A stretch of 64,000 nt of DNA from Salidesulfovibrio onnuriiensis (lineage in GTDB: Bacteria > Desulfobacterota > Desulfovibrionia > Desulfovibrionales > Desulfovibrionaceae), in NCBI RefSeq assembly GCF_008001235.1, contig NZ_CP040751.1:913001-977000 (forward strand), read 5' to 3'. The translations under genes and the position numbers were made by a program. The notes beneath the pieces are model-generated. The model was not told where the DNA came from, searched no databases, and saw only the letters and a program-made list of their open reading frames with translations. Shown piece by piece: positions 17,667-27,654 of the stretch. Numbering within the stretch: position 1 is the stretch's first letter; each line of letters begins with the position of its first letter.

Positions 17667-18503
17667 ATGAGCCAGCCCGTGATTCGCACCATGACCCGCT
17701 CGGATGTGAATTTTGCCATGGGTCTGGCCGCCGCCGAAGGGTGGAACCCGGGCCTGAGCGACGGGGGCTGCTTTTTCGAGGCCGACCGGAACGGTTTTTT
17801 CCTCAGCGAGCTGAACGGCGCGCCCGTGGCCTCCATTTCGGCGGTGCACTATAATGACGCTTTCGGGTTTGTGGGTCTGTATATCGTGGTTCCCGAGGCG
17901 CGGCACAAGGGCTACGGCTGGGAACTCTGGCGGCACGCCATGGCCCACCTGGAGGGCTGCAACGTGGGCCTGGACGCGGTGACCGAGCAGGAAGCCACCT
18001 ACAGGAGGGCCGGATTCCGCACCCATTACCGCAGTGCCCGATTCCAGGGAGCGGTCGGCGGCGACATGCCCATGGGGGCGACACCCCTTTCCAATGTCTC
18101 TTTCGATCAGGTGCTGGCCTATGACGCGCAGTGCTTCCCTGCGCCCCGGTCCGAATTCATGCATGCCTGGCTGCATGCGCCCTCGGTGAAGTCCTTCGGC
18201 GTTCTGGACGGCGGCGATCTCAAGGGTTTCGGTGTGATCCGTCCCTGTGGCGTCGGATACAAGATAGGCCCGCTTTTTGCCGACGATGAGGCCACGGCCG
18301 ACACCCTGTTCCGGGCCCTGTGCGCGTCCGTGGAAGGCGGGCCCGTGTTCCTGGACGTCATCGAGCCCAATGCCATGGCCCGGGCCCTGACCAAACGCTA
18401 CGGCATGGACGAGGTCTTTGTCACCGTGCGCATGTACACCAGGGGCGAACCCGCCATGGACAAAGGCAAGATCTTTGGCGTGACTTCGTTTGAGCTGGGG
18501 TGA
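17667..18503 (+). CDS. GNAT-family N-acetyltransferase with C-terminal YitH-type domain
   Basis: 278 residues: an N-terminal GNAT domain with the acetyl-CoA loop PEARHKGYGWELWRHAM (about 75-91), and a second GNAT-like C-terminal half with GFGVIRPCGVGYKIGPLFAD. This two-part layout is that of the YitH/Acetyltransf_18 group, whose substrates are largely unknown. AAGGAG overlaps the mscS stop, so translation is coupled. It is the last gene before a repeat remnant and a terminator. Confidence 0.85.
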   Translation: MSQPVIRTMTRSDVNFAMGLAAAEGWNPGLSDGGCFFEADRNGFFLSELNGAPVASISAVHYNDAFGFVGLYIVVPEARHKGYGWELWRHAMAHLEGCNVGLDAVTEQEATYRRAGFRTHYRSARFQGAVGGDMPMGATPLSNVSFDQVLAYDAQCFPAPRSEFMHAWLHAPSVKSFGVLDGGDLKGFGVIRPCGVGYKIGPLFADDEATADTLFRALCASVEGGPVFLDVIEPNAMARALTKRYGMDEVFVTVRMYTRGEPAMDKGKIFGVTSFELG

Positions 18504-18505
18504 AG

Positions 18506-18550
18506 ACGTCTCCGGTGGGCAAAGGGGATAATCCCCCTTGCAAACCCTGG
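18506..18550 (+). repeat. Dispersed palindromic repeat fragment
   Basis: The segment CTCCGGTGGGCAAAGGGGAT followed by AATCCCCCTTGCA is nearly identical to 31378-31410. The GGGGATAATCCCC core is palindromic. It follows the GNAT stop codon directly. Bases 18551-18640 hold no gene I can support. Confidence 0.7.
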
Positions 18551-18640
18551 ATGTGCGCGTGTTTGCTTTGGGCTGTGCCCGTTCGAATCCGCATTCATGG
18601 GGCCGTAGCTGCGTCTTGAATAAGCCTGGAAAACAATCAA

Positions 18641-18677
18641 AACGCCCGGCAGCTTGCAGGCCGTCGGGCGTTTTTTG
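18641..18677. terminator. Terminator between convergent genes
   Basis: AACGCCCG and CGGGCGTT pair (with GC/GC extension) around a short loop and are followed by TTTTTT on the plus strand; A-rich sequence on the left could also serve the minus-strand cytochrome gene. Confidence 0.8.
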
Positions 18678-18745
18678 ATAGACGGTTTTGAAGATGGGGC
18701 AGGGGGGAGAATCTTTTCCGAAAGGTTCTTCCCCCTGTGCTTTTC

Positions 18746-21247
18746 TTATTCCAAGCCCATGCCCGGATGGTGGGCCGCGTCCTCCATTTCGTCGATGTGG
18801 CAGACCGTGCAGGAGCCGGACGCGCCCATGACCTGGGCCTCGCCCGTGTATTGCAGGGGCTGGAGGTTGTCGCGTTCGGCCATGGCCGGATACGTGGCGT
18901 GCGGGCTGCCGTGGCAGGAGGCGCAGAGTACCGCGCCCATGTCGCCCTTGCCTTCGGCATAGAGCCCGGCGGCATCCTCCACCCAGATGTTGGCTGCCGT
19001 ATCGGTGCCGGGAGCCGCGAATTCCTCGTGGCAGGTCAGGCAGTCGGGCTGCTGTTTCCAGGCCTTGCGCGGCTCGATGTCCTCCAGCGTCATGTCGCGC
19101 GGGCTGATCCGGGCCATGGTCTGGACGGCGGCGTCCCTGCCGGCTCCTGTTTCGGCCTTGAGCAGGGACAGGGCGTGGTTTTCCATGGTCCCGTGGCAGT
19201 TGACGCAGGTGATGCCCGCATCCTTGTGCGGGTCGCGTTGCAGGTCCAGGGGATGGCACAGGGCGCAGGCGTCGGATTCGCGGCCCGAGAGATAGGCGGC
19301 GTGGAATCCGTGCAGGGCGGCCGAGAGCTCCAGGCCGCCGGAATCCTGCGCATGGCAGGAGCGGCAGTTCACGGGAGCGCCCGAAGCGGCTCTGGCGGCC
19401 AGGTCGGTTCGGTTGCGGCGGTCGTGCACCGCGAGCACGTCCCCGGCCACGGATTCGGATATGCCCGCGCCGTTCCTTTCATCCCTCCATTGCGCGCCGT
19501 GGCAGTTCATGCAGCCCATGCGCGTGGAGGCGGGCAGCACCGCCAGGGTCTCGGCCAGCACCTCGTTGCTTTCGGCATCCCTCGCCGTGACCTTGAAAAC
19601 GGGTACGGGATTGTAGCCGCCGCCGGTTTCATAGGGCAGCACCGGTATGCCGGAGGCCTCGAAATAGCCCTGCTCCCCGTATTTAAGAACCCCGTTCATG
19701 CCCTTGGGCGGCAGCGGGTCCAGGGCCTCGAAGCTGATTTCCACGCCGTCGCTGATGGCCTCGGGCGCGCTGTCGCGCCTGAAGAGCTGGGCGCGCAGGG
19801 TGCTGCCCGGCGGCGGCAGGATCCAGCGGTCGGTGTCGGAGACAAGTCGCATTCCCTGCCGTGCCCAGGCCAGGAGCACGTATTCGCTTTCCTGCGCGTC
19901 GAATTCCGGCGTGTCCGGGGTCTTGTCCGGGATCAAAGCCGCCTCGGGCGCGGACGGCCTCGGGTGCAGCACGCCGGTCAGGAAGAAAGCCAGGGCGCGC
20001 CGTTCCTCATCCGTGCCAGCAAAGGGCGGCATGTACGGGTTGGCCGCGCCCATGCCGGACAGGAAGGCGTCCATTCCCTCGGTGGTGAACTTGGCGGAAC
20101 GGGGCCGGATGTCGTTGATGACGCCGTCCCTGCTGTGGCAGGCCGAACACTGGAGCTCGTAGAGCCACGCACCGGCCTCGGCCCGGTTGTCTTCGGTGAT
20201 CTCGCGCAGGTCCGGGCGCACCCACTTGGCGGTCTTGAGCATTCCCTGGGCGTTGATGGCCGGGACCTGGGCCTTGAGAATGGAGTTGGAATAGAGGTGG
20301 TCCCAGATCAGGTAGGGCTTGCGGCCCGCTTCGCGCATGAATTCGAAGGAGCCGGTCAGACCCAGGCCCGCGAGCAGCACCAGCAGGGCCAGGGGAAAGG
20401 ACACGGCTCGCGGCAGCCGGAAACCGAGGGCCAGGCCGCCGAGGAGCACCAGGGGGCCGAGGGCCAGGAAGTACTGCATGAAGCTGCCGACCCGTGCGGA
20501 TTTTTCCGCGATGAGCTGGTACTGGGCCGCGGGCAGGGAGTGCAGGTACCAGTATCCGCTGGCGAACATGAGCGCCACGCCGACCAGGGTCCAGAGCGAA
20601 CAGATGCGCACCTGCCGGGCGCGCAGGTCCGGGTTGGGGATGCGCGTGGCCGTGACGAATCCGAACAGCCCGGCCAGCATGAGACAGATGAAGGTGCGGA
20701 ACCAGAGCTGGGGCCAGAAGGACGGGTTGAAGAATCCGTCCCAGAAGTTCTTGGTTTCCAGCCATTGGCCCGGGGTGAGCATGAAGGCCAGGATGCCGTT
20801 GATCATGAACAGGGAAAGCCAGCCGAAGACGAAGTAGATCCAGCCCACGGCCAGGTGCTGGGAGACGGACAGCCGCTTCCAGCCGTAGTAGTAGACCAGC
20901 AGGGCGACGATCTCGCCCAGGAAAAAGGTCCATTCCGTGGCCCAGGCAAACAGGAAGTTGTGGATAAGCACGATGGTCGCCTGGGGCGAGGTCAGGGCGA
21001 TGGTGAACCAGATGCCCACCCCGGTGACCGCGCCGAAGACCATGGACAGCAGCAGGAAGAACTTGGAATGCTTCCGCACGTATTCCAGCAGGTCTCCGGA
21101 TTGCCGCTTGTAGGCCGAGCGCTCGGTGAGCACCAGGAACAGGCCGCCGCCCACCGCGAACTGGGCCACGTAGACGTGCAGGATGGAGACAAGGGCGATC
21201 CAGAAACCGCCGGCCGTGGTTGCGAGTTGCCAGAGGGGATATTCCAT
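18746..21247 (-). CDS. Membrane-bound octaheme c-type cytochrome with a CydA-superfamily-like N-terminal module
   Basis: 833 residues. The first ~330 form eight or nine transmembrane helices beginning with a His-containing helix (LHVYVAQFAVGGG), reminiscent of cytochrome bd subunit I-type quinol-binding proteins. The rest is periplasmic with eight CxxCH haem c motifs: CSACH near 366, then CMNCH, CRSCH, CALCH, CVNCH, CLTCH, CASCH and CTVCH between about 580 and 820. It probably moves electrons between quinone and periplasmic c-type carriers, or reduces an oxidant. The 346-residue partner lies three bases upstream. I could not check whether haem-d or quinone-loop residues are conserved. Confidence 0.8.
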   Translation of the reverse strand: MEYPLWQLATTAGGFWIALVSILHVYVAQFAVGGGLFLVLTERSAYKRQSGDLLEYVRKHSKFFLLLSMVFGAVTGVGIWFTIALTSPQATIVLIHNFLFAWATEWTFFLGEIVALLVYYYGWKRLSVSQHLAVGWIYFVFGWLSLFMINGILAFMLTPGQWLETKNFWDGFFNPSFWPQLWFRTFICLMLAGLFGFVTATRIPNPDLRARQVRICSLWTLVGVALMFASGYWYLHSLPAAQYQLIAEKSARVGSFMQYFLALGPLVLLGGLALGFRLPRAVSFPLALLVLLAGLGLTGSFEFMREAGRKPYLIWDHLYSNSILKAQVPAINAQGMLKTAKWVRPDLREITEDNRAEAGAWLYELQCSACHSRDGVINDIRPRSAKFTTEGMDAFLSGMGAANPYMPPFAGTDEERRALAFFLTGVLHPRPSAPEAALIPDKTPDTPEFDAQESEYVLLAWARQGMRLVSDTDRWILPPPGSTLRAQLFRRDSAPEAISDGVEISFEALDPLPPKGMNGVLKYGEQGYFEASGIPVLPYETGGGYNPVPVFKVTARDAESNEVLAETLAVLPASTRMGCMNCHGAQWRDERNGAGISESVAGDVLAVHDRRNRTDLAARAASGAPVNCRSCHAQDSGGLELSAALHGFHAAYLSGRESDACALCHPLDLQRDPHKDAGITCVNCHGTMENHALSLLKAETGAGRDAAVQTMARISPRDMTLEDIEPRKAWKQQPDCLTCHEEFAAPGTDTAANIWVEDAAGLYAEGKGDMGAVLCASCHGSPHATYPAMAERDNLQPLQYTGEAQVMGASGSCTVCHIDEMEDAAHHPGMGLE

Positions 21248-21250
21248 GAA

Positions 21251-22291
21251 TTACGGCCTCCTCTCGACCTTGATGTAGAGCGAGATCATCCAGCCGCTTA
21301 CCCCCAGGACCGCCGCGAGCGCCGCGAGGAACAGGAGCATGGGCGAATACTGCCCGGTGCTGGGGATGTCCTGCGTGGAGAAATACGGGGCCAGAAAAAA
21401 GGCGCGTACGAAATGGCGGGTCACGGCCATGAGCAGTACGGTGAGGGCCGTGGTCAGGACGGCCGGGAGCAGGGACCGCTTGACGCCCAGGTACAGGATG
21501 AGGCCCGCGCCGCATAGGGAGGCCAGCAGGGTGCCCGTGGCCCAGAGGCTGCCGCCCATGAACTGGAGCATGATTTCGCGGGGCAGGGCCATGAGGAACC
21601 ACAGGCCCAGGAACAGGTTGATCACAGTGCCGCGCACGAACCATTTCATGCCGGTTTCCACGGCCCGTCCCAGCCGGGCGCAGCGGCCCACCAGGGCCGC
21701 GAACAGCCCTCCCACCGCCAGGGCTCCGGTCATGAAATGCAGGAAGCGGGGATACAGGGTCGGGTCCTTGAGGTTGAGCAGCAGGCCGTCCGGGGCCGTG
21801 AAGTAATCCGGCCAGGCTTCGGGCCGGAGCATGAGGGTCATGTTGTTGGAGAACATGAAGCCGATGAAGAACAGGAAGAGCAGGGCCAGGACCAGGGTGG
21901 CGGGCCTGCCCGCGCGCATGCCGCTGTAGCGGAAGTCATAGACGTACAGGGCGTAGTAGGCCAGCAGCAGGAAGGGGATCACCGCCAGCCACCAGCCGCC
22001 CATGAACACCGAGCTGGTGTAGTCGAAGATGCCGTAGTTGGTCTGCAGGAAGAGCAGGGGGGCCACCCCGAAGTTGATGACCAGGGCCAATACCGTGGGC
22101 AGCCTGCTAGAAAGCGCGCGCGCCAGTGGCTCCCTTTCCTTGGTGGAGTTGAACAGGGCGATGACCCCGCCGCCGAACAGCGCGTTCATGAGCAGGATGT
22201 GGACCGTAAAGGTCAGCACCAGCAGGGTGTCTATCCAGGCCCAGTGCACCGGGATGGGCGTGACCGCCGGAATGAGGGATGCCGGATTCAT
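21251..22291 (-). CDS. Membrane partner subunit of the octaheme cytochrome
   Basis: 346 residues from ATG 22291, chosen because GGAGAGAAAC precedes it; the longer upstream frame looks non-coding. About nine hydrophobic helices, a first helix with VHILLMNALFGGG parallel to that in the downstream subunit, and conserved-looking NFGVAPLLFLQTNYG. It resembles the membrane half of quinol-dependent bd-superfamily or NrfD-like complexes but has no CxxCH. Gene spacing of three bases implies one complex with the octaheme subunit. The precise family is uncertain. Confidence 0.75.
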   Translation of the reverse strand: MNPASLIPAVTPIPVHWAWIDTLLVLTFTVHILLMNALFGGGVIALFNSTKEREPLARALSSRLPTVLALVINFGVAPLLFLQTNYGIFDYTSSVFMGGWWLAVIPFLLLAYYALYVYDFRYSGMRAGRPATLVLALLFLFFIGFMFSNNMTLMLRPEAWPDYFTAPDGLLLNLKDPTLYPRFLHFMTGALAVGGLFAALVGRCARLGRAVETGMKWFVRGTVINLFLGLWFLMALPREIMLQFMGGSLWATGTLLASLCGAGLILYLGVKRSLLPAVLTTALTVLLMAVTRHFVRAFFLAPYFSTQDIPSTGQYSPMLLFLAALAAVLGVSGWMISLYIKVERRP

Positions 22292-22302
22292 GTTTCTCTC
22301 CT

Positions 22303-22322
22303 TATATGACGGCCAGCATATA
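22303..22322. promoter_or_regulatory. Inverted repeat in front of the cytochrome operon
   Basis: TATATG and CATATA flank an eight-base spacer, 12 bp upstream of ATG 22291 and overlapping the ribosome-site region. It has the look of a dimeric regulator site in the divergent region with coaX. Confidence 0.4.
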
Positions 22323-22442
22323 GGAAAAGAACAGGATTTTACAACGGGAAAGCGTTTCCGCCCGGTTTGGCACCCGCCCGGGTCTTGCCTTCGGCGCTCA
22401 ATGGGGTACAAGGTGGGCAGAACATATCCCAAGGAGTCTTTT

Positions 22443-23216
22443 GTGAACACGGTGCTGCTTTTCGACGTGGGAAACACCAATACCAAGATTTGCCTGGCCG
22501 ACAGGCACGGCCTGGGCGAAAGCTATACCCTGCCCACCCGGCCCGCCAACACGGCGGACGATTGGGGCCTTAAGGTGGAGCGCATCCTGGAGCGCGAGAA
22601 CGTGAATCCCCAGGACGTGGAGGCCTGCGTGGTCTCCTCCGTGGTGCCGCCCCTGGACCCGCTGCTCGGCCGCATGGCCCGGCGGTTCCTGGAATGCGAG
22701 GCACTGTTCGTGCCCGGGGACATGGAACTGCCCATTGAAAACGAATACGCCCAGCCCTCGCAGGTGGGCGCGGACATCCTGGTGACCGCCTATGCGGCCC
22801 GGGAGATATACGACTACAAGAACCTGATCATCGTGGATTTCGGCACGGCCACCACCCTGGCCTGCGTGGTGGAAAACGCCTTCAAGGGCGGGCTCATCTG
22901 TCCGGGCGTTCTTTCCTCGGCCTCGGCCCTGGCCGGGGGCACGGCCAAGCTCCCGCCCGTGGACCTGAAGCTGCCCTACGAGGACTTCCGCTGGGGCCGG
23001 TCCACCTCCCAGTGCCTGAACCAGGGGCTGGTCTACGGGTTTGCGGACATGGTGGACGGCCTGTGCCACCGCCTTGCCGACCAGATGGACGACGATTCCC
23101 CGTTCGTGGTGGCCACGGGCGGCCTGGCCGCCGATATCGCCAAGCATTGCCCGGCCATCGGCGAAGTGCGTCCCGACCTGCTCATGGAAGGGCTCTGGTA
23201 CGGCTACTTCAAATAG
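22443..23216 (+). CDS. coaX: Type III pantothenate kinase
   Basis: 257 residues starting with GTG at 22443 (AAGGAG upstream). The ASKHA-fold phosphate motifs are DVGNTNTK at the N-terminus and DFGTATTLA in the middle, with GADILVTAYAA between. CoaX phosphorylates pantothenate in the first step of coenzyme A synthesis and needs a monovalent cation. The open frame extends upstream but without family similarity. A GC-rich terminator follows. Confidence 0.93.
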   Translation: MNTVLLFDVGNTNTKICLADRHGLGESYTLPTRPANTADDWGLKVERILERENVNPQDVEACVVSSVVPPLDPLLGRMARRFLECEALFVPGDMELPIENEYAQPSQVGADILVTAYAAREIYDYKNLIIVDFGTATTLACVVENAFKGGLICPGVLSSASALAGGTAKLPPVDLKLPYEDFRWGRSTSQCLNQGLVYGFADMVDGLCHRLADQMDDDSPFVVATGGLAADIAKHCPAIGEVRPDLLMEGLWYGYFK

Positions 23217-23233
23217 TTTTTTCCCCTGATGTC

Positions 23234-23270
23234 GCGCGCCGTTCCCTCCCGGGTGCGGCGCGCCTTGTTT
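23234..23270 (+). terminator. Terminator after coaX
   Basis: GCGCGCCG and CGGCGCGC form the stem; the 3' side runs into CTTGTTTT. Confidence 0.7.
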
Positions 23271-23365
23271 TGGCACAAGCTTGCAAAGTGTCGCGAAACG
23301 GTTTACCTACCGCCCTGCCCATGTTTCGGCTGTTCCGGCCCCAATCAAATTTCATAGAGGAAGTC

Positions 23366-24043
23366 ATGCGCTGTCTGTTTTACGCCCTGTTGTTCACTCT
23401 CGTCTTTCCCGCCTCCGCATACGCCGCCGGAGAAACCACCGTTCTCCGCAATGAAGCGCTCGGCTTTTCCCTGACCGTTCCCGGCGACTGGGCCAACCGT
23501 CGCGTGGAGCCCGTGGTGCTGGAAGGGCAGGAGTTCCAGGCCGCGTACTGGGGCGAGGGCGAGCTGGGCAAGGCCCTGCCGTTCATCCTGGTGCGTAGTG
23601 TGGAGACGGGCAAGGTCAAGCAGTCGGATATGACCGGCCTGAACAAGATTGCCATGCAGTCCACCATGAACGGCATCAATCCGGACCTGAAGCCGGTGCT
23701 GGCCGTGCAGAATTTCTATCCGCACAAGTCGTTGTTCTCCTATTCCGTGGAGCAGGGGGCCGACCCGGATCACCGCGTGCTGCTGAACAAATACGTCTAC
23801 TACACGGAAAAGGGCATGCTTGAATTCACCATGGTCTGTGGTTTCAAGGATACCGAAACCATGGTCACCACCAACCTGGTGCTCAAGAACGCGGCCCTGG
23901 ACCCGGGCGTGGAATACGGCACCCAGGCGCCATCCAAGGTGACGTTTCTGGACCAGCTGGGGCCCCATGGCAAGGTGATCGCCGGCGTGCTCGCCCTGGT
24001 GATTCTGCTGGGCGCAATGCGCTTTCTGCGCAAAAGGGCTTAG
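23366..24043 (+). CDS. Exported protein with C-terminal membrane anchor
   Basis: 225 residues of unknown function. The N-terminus is a signal peptide (FYALLFTLVFPASAYAAG), the mature part looks like a beta-rich domain opening with LGFSLTVPGDWANRR, and a C-terminal helix (VIAGVLALVILLGAMRFL) ends in KRA, so the domain should face the periplasm with a C-terminal tail anchor. AGAGGAAG sits before ATG 23366. It is monocistronic between terminators. The phrase 'sequence similar to PsbP/DUF1795-type soluble domains' would need a profile search to confirm. Confidence 0.75.
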   Translation: MRCLFYALLFTLVFPASAYAAGETTVLRNEALGFSLTVPGDWANRRVEPVVLEGQEFQAAYWGEGELGKALPFILVRSVETGKVKQSDMTGLNKIAMQSTMNGINPDLKPVLAVQNFYPHKSLFSYSVEQGADPDHRVLLNKYVYYTEKGMLEFTMVCGFKDTETMVTTNLVLKNAALDPGVEYGTQAPSKVTFLDQLGPHGKVIAGVLALVILLGAMRFLRKRA

Positions 24044-24070
24044 ATTATTTTTATTGAAAAAAGTAACGAG

Positions 24071-24095
24071 CCGTGTTTGTAGTAACACGGTTTTT
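24071..24095 (+). terminator. Terminator upstream of eno
   Basis: CCGTGTT and AACACGG pair around a six-base loop and are followed by TTTTT. Confidence 0.85.
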
Positions 24096-24110
24096 CTTAT
24101 ACAGTTCTTG

Positions 24111-24134
24111 AGGCACCCCAAAGCTGTTTATAAT
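24111..24134 (+). promoter_or_regulatory. Candidate sigma-70 promoter of eno
   Basis: A perfect -10 TATAAT lies at 24129-24134, with TCTTGA or TTGAGG as imperfect -35 choices 15-17 bases upstream. It would place transcription start about 20 bp before the eno ATG. Confidence 0.55.
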
Positions 24135-24148
24135 CTACTCATGAATAA

Positions 24149-25450
<1,302 letters not shown>

Positions 25451-25478
25451 ATCCGGACCGACAACCAATGCACCCGAT

Positions 25479-25507
25479 GGCCGCTCCGCAAGGAGCGGCC
25501 TTTTTTA
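25479..25507 (+). terminator. Terminator after eno
   Basis: GGCCGCTCC and GGAGCGGCC pair around a GCAA tetraloop and are followed by TTTTTT. Confidence 0.9.
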
Positions 25508-25576
25508 TTTCTATAATGGCCGCAAGGGGGGCCCTGGGGCATGCTGGCGGAAATATGCACCTCAAGGAGGAATGGT

Positions 25577-25984
25577 ATGAAACGTTTGAGCATGTTCATC
25601 CTGGCTTGTCTTTTGCTGCTTGGCGCGGTTTCCGCCTTTGCGGGCGATGTCCCGGACCTGACCGGCAAATGGAAGGCCGAAAGTGTGGCGCTGTACCGCC
25701 AGGGCAAGGGATTTGTCGAGAACACGTCCCCCGAGAGCTACCTGGTGGTCAAGGAGCAGAAGGGCCGCCTGTTCCACGGAGTGAAGATGTGGACCGTGGA
25801 CGGCAAGGAACGTTCCGAAGTTGTCAACGGTGTCGTCACCCACAAGAACGAGATCCTGGTGTCCGAAACCGACGACGGTTTCTGCCATGGCGATCTGATG
25901 TCTCCGGACGAGATGATCCTGTACTACATGGAGCCGGGCAAGGACGCCAAGACCATCATGTATACTTACAAGCGCATCCGGTAG
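25577..25984 (+). CDS. Small secreted protein of unknown function
   Basis: 135 residues with a clear signal peptide (MFILACLLLLGAVSAFAG) and a mature part of about 112 residues, opening DVPDLTGKWKAESVALYR, that reads as alternating beta strands, like a small lipocalin-type barrel. No catalytic motif is seen. AAGGAGGA precedes ATG 25577; an ATG at 25571 is out of frame and a longer start at 25541 lacks support. A repeat element with a terminator-like hairpin begins 8 bp after the stop. Confidence 0.7.
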   Translation: MKRLSMFILACLLLLGAVSAFAGDVPDLTGKWKAESVALYRQGKGFVENTSPESYLVVKEQKGRLFHGVKMWTVDGKERSEVVNGVVTHKNEILVSETDDGFCHGDLMSPDEMILYYMEPGKDAKTIMYTYKRIR

Positions 25985-25991
25985 CGAGGCG

Positions 25992-26109
25992 GCCGATAAG
26001 GGCGTGTCTACGGCGCCGTTTCAAAAAAAGGCAGCCCCTCGTGTATGCAGCAATACACGAGGGGCTGCCTTTTCTTACTCCTTGTATCCGCGACTCTTCT
26101 TGGCCGCCT
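25992..26109 (+). repeat. Terminator-carrying dispersed repeat, copy A
   Basis: 118 bp beginning GCCGATAAGGG and ending CTTCTTGGCCGCCT, shared with copy B at 27655-27769. The centre is a long hairpin: AAGGCAGCCCCTCGTGTATG pairs with CAATACACGAGGGGCTGCCTT-type sequence and is followed by TTCTT. It sits 8 bp after a gene stop, so it could double as its terminator. Bases 26110-26221 continue with degenerate related sequence and no gene. Confidence 0.85.
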
Positions 26110-26221
26110 CAAAGATGTTTTGCTCTCTTCTGTCGGCGCGGATTTGAGCCAAGCATAGCTCGGAGCAAAGACGTGCAGACTCGTCAACGGATGAGGACAG
26201 CGGCGATGCCCGCCGGAGGCG

Positions 26222-26632
26222 TCACTCCCTGAAGAGCATGGGCTTGTCCATGCCGTCCACGAAGATGAGCAGGGCCCCGGTTTTGTCCACATCCAGACTG
26301 GTGGCCTGCTGCAGGTGCTGCAGGAAACGGGTTTCCTGTTCCATGAGCGCCCCGGGGCACATCATCCTGGTGCTGGCGAACGGGCCCATGGAGAGTTTTC
26401 CGTTTTCCAGCTTCCAGGAGCCAGTGTAGTTGTTGCACCCGGACCGGCCGCCGACCTTGCCGTCATCCTTGAAGACGATCGTGACGTTGCTGGCGTCGAT
26501 GACCGGTTTGTCGCCGTCGTATTCCAGGGTCCATTCCCTATCCAGGATCGAGCCCATATCCAGCTGGCCGGGCTTTTTGGCGCAGGCCGCCAGGAGCAGC
26601 AGGCAGATGGTGAGCAGGAGTATTTTTTTCAT
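26222..26632 (-). CDS. META-domain lipoprotein (HslJ-like)
   Basis: 136 residues. A lipoprotein signal ends in LLLAAC with Cys17 as the lipid-modified residue. The mature part is a META domain: REWTLEYDG, GGRSGCNNYTGSWKLENGKL, MGPFASTRMMCPGALMEQE. HslJ-family proteins are outer- or inner-membrane lipoproteins linked to heat and novobiocin stress, but no biochemical function is settled. The CNNY...MMC cysteines may form a disulphide. The gene lies between two direct repeat copies together with folD. Confidence 0.85.
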   Translation of the reverse strand: MKKILLLTICLLLLAACAKKPGQLDMGSILDREWTLEYDGDKPVIDASNVTIVFKDDGKVGGRSGCNNYTGSWKLENGKLSMGPFASTRMMCPGALMEQETRFLQHLQQATSLDVDKTGALLIFVDGMDKPMLFRE

Positions 26633-26779
26633 GGGTACCTCCGTTTTTGGTCACGCTAGCATATTTCTCTTCCTTGGGAAGCGCAAACCTGTAGGAAGCT
26701 AAGCAACTACTTGACGCCCGTGGGGATTCATGGGTAATCGGCCCTCACCTTGAAAACAAACATCACTGGGGGATGCTCA

Positions 26780-27640
26780 ATGATACTTCTCGATGGCAAG
26801 GAAACCGCACGGCAGGTTCGCGAGGAACTGCGGCAGGAAGTGGATGTTCTGGCCGGAAAGTACGGCCGCAGGCCCGGACTGGCCGTGATTCTCGTGGGCG
26901 ACGATCCCGCTTCGCAGGTTTACGTGCGCAACAAGGAACGCGCCTGCGAAGATTGCGGCATCGAATCCGTTCCGCACAGGATTTCCAGCGCCACCCAGCA
27001 CGAGCTGGAGGGCCTCATCCAGGAACTGAACCGCGACGTGAAGGTGGACGGTATCCTTTTGCAGCTGCCCCTGCCCAAGGAACTGGACAGTCAGAAGTGC
27101 CTGGACCTCATCGATCCGGACAAGGACGTTGACGGGTTCCACCCGGTGAACGTGGGCAAGCTGAGCCTGGGGCTGCCCGGCTTCCGGCCCTGCACCCCTG
27201 CGGGCGTCATCAACCTGCTCAAGCGTTACGACCTGGACCCGGCCTGCAAGAAGGCCGTTGTCATCGGCCGCTCCAACATCGTGGGCAAGCCGCTGGCCAT
27301 GATGCTTTCCCAGTCCGGCCCCTGCGCCAACGCCACCGTGACCCTGTGCCATTCCCGCACTGCGGATCTGGCCGCCGAATGCCGCGAGGCCGATTTCATC
27401 TTCGCGGCCGTGGGCATGCCCAAGTTTGTCACCGGCGACATGGTCAAGGAAGGAGCCGTGGTGGTCGATGTGGGCATCAACCGCACCGATGAAGGGCTCT
27501 GCGGCGACGTGGATTTCGATTCGGTCAAGGACAAGGCGCACGCCATAACCCCGGTTCCCGGCGGTGTCGGTCCCATGACCATTGCCCAGCTCATGGTCAA
27601 CACCGTGGAAGCTTACAAGCTGCACGTGGGCGACAGTTAG
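26780..27640 (+). CDS. folD: Methylenetetrahydrofolate dehydrogenase/cyclohydrolase
   Basis: 286 residues, bifunctional C1-folate enzyme. Signature sequences are [14 protein letters not shown] (catalytic Tyr/Lys), [25 protein letters not shown] and the closing [18 protein letters not shown] start at ATG 26780 because GGGGGATGC precedes it; the frame opens at 26750 without a ribosome site. The 140-bp upstream region shows no ZTP-riboswitch consensus. Copy B of the dispersed repeat begins 15 bp after the stop. Confidence 0.95.
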   Translation: MILLDGKETARQVREELRQEVDVLAGKYGRRPGLAVILVGDDPASQVYVRNKERACEDCGIESVPHRISSATQHELEGLIQELNRDVKVDGILLQLPLPKELDSQKCLDLIDPDKDVDGFHPVNVGKLSLGLPGFRPCTPAGVINLLKRYDLDPACKKAVVIGRSNIVGKPLAMMLSQSGPCANATVTLCHSRTADLAAECREADFIFAAVGMPKFVTGDMVKEGAVVVDVGINRTDEGLCGDVDFDSVKDKAHAITPVPGGVGPMTIAQLMVNTVEAYKLHVGDS

Positions 27641-27654
27641 AAAGAACGAAGACT

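Noticed and set aside
18560-18620. tRNA-like GTTCGAATCC
   Set aside because: The T-loop-like string is present but no cloverleaf arms or acceptor stem can be drawn around it.
23268-23287. Sigma-54-like TGGCACAAGCTTGCA before the exported protein gene
   Set aside because: The spacing between GG and GC is nine, one short of the required ten, so it is unlikely to work.
26640-26779. ZTP riboswitch before folD
   Set aside because: The pfl-motif consensus segments are not present.
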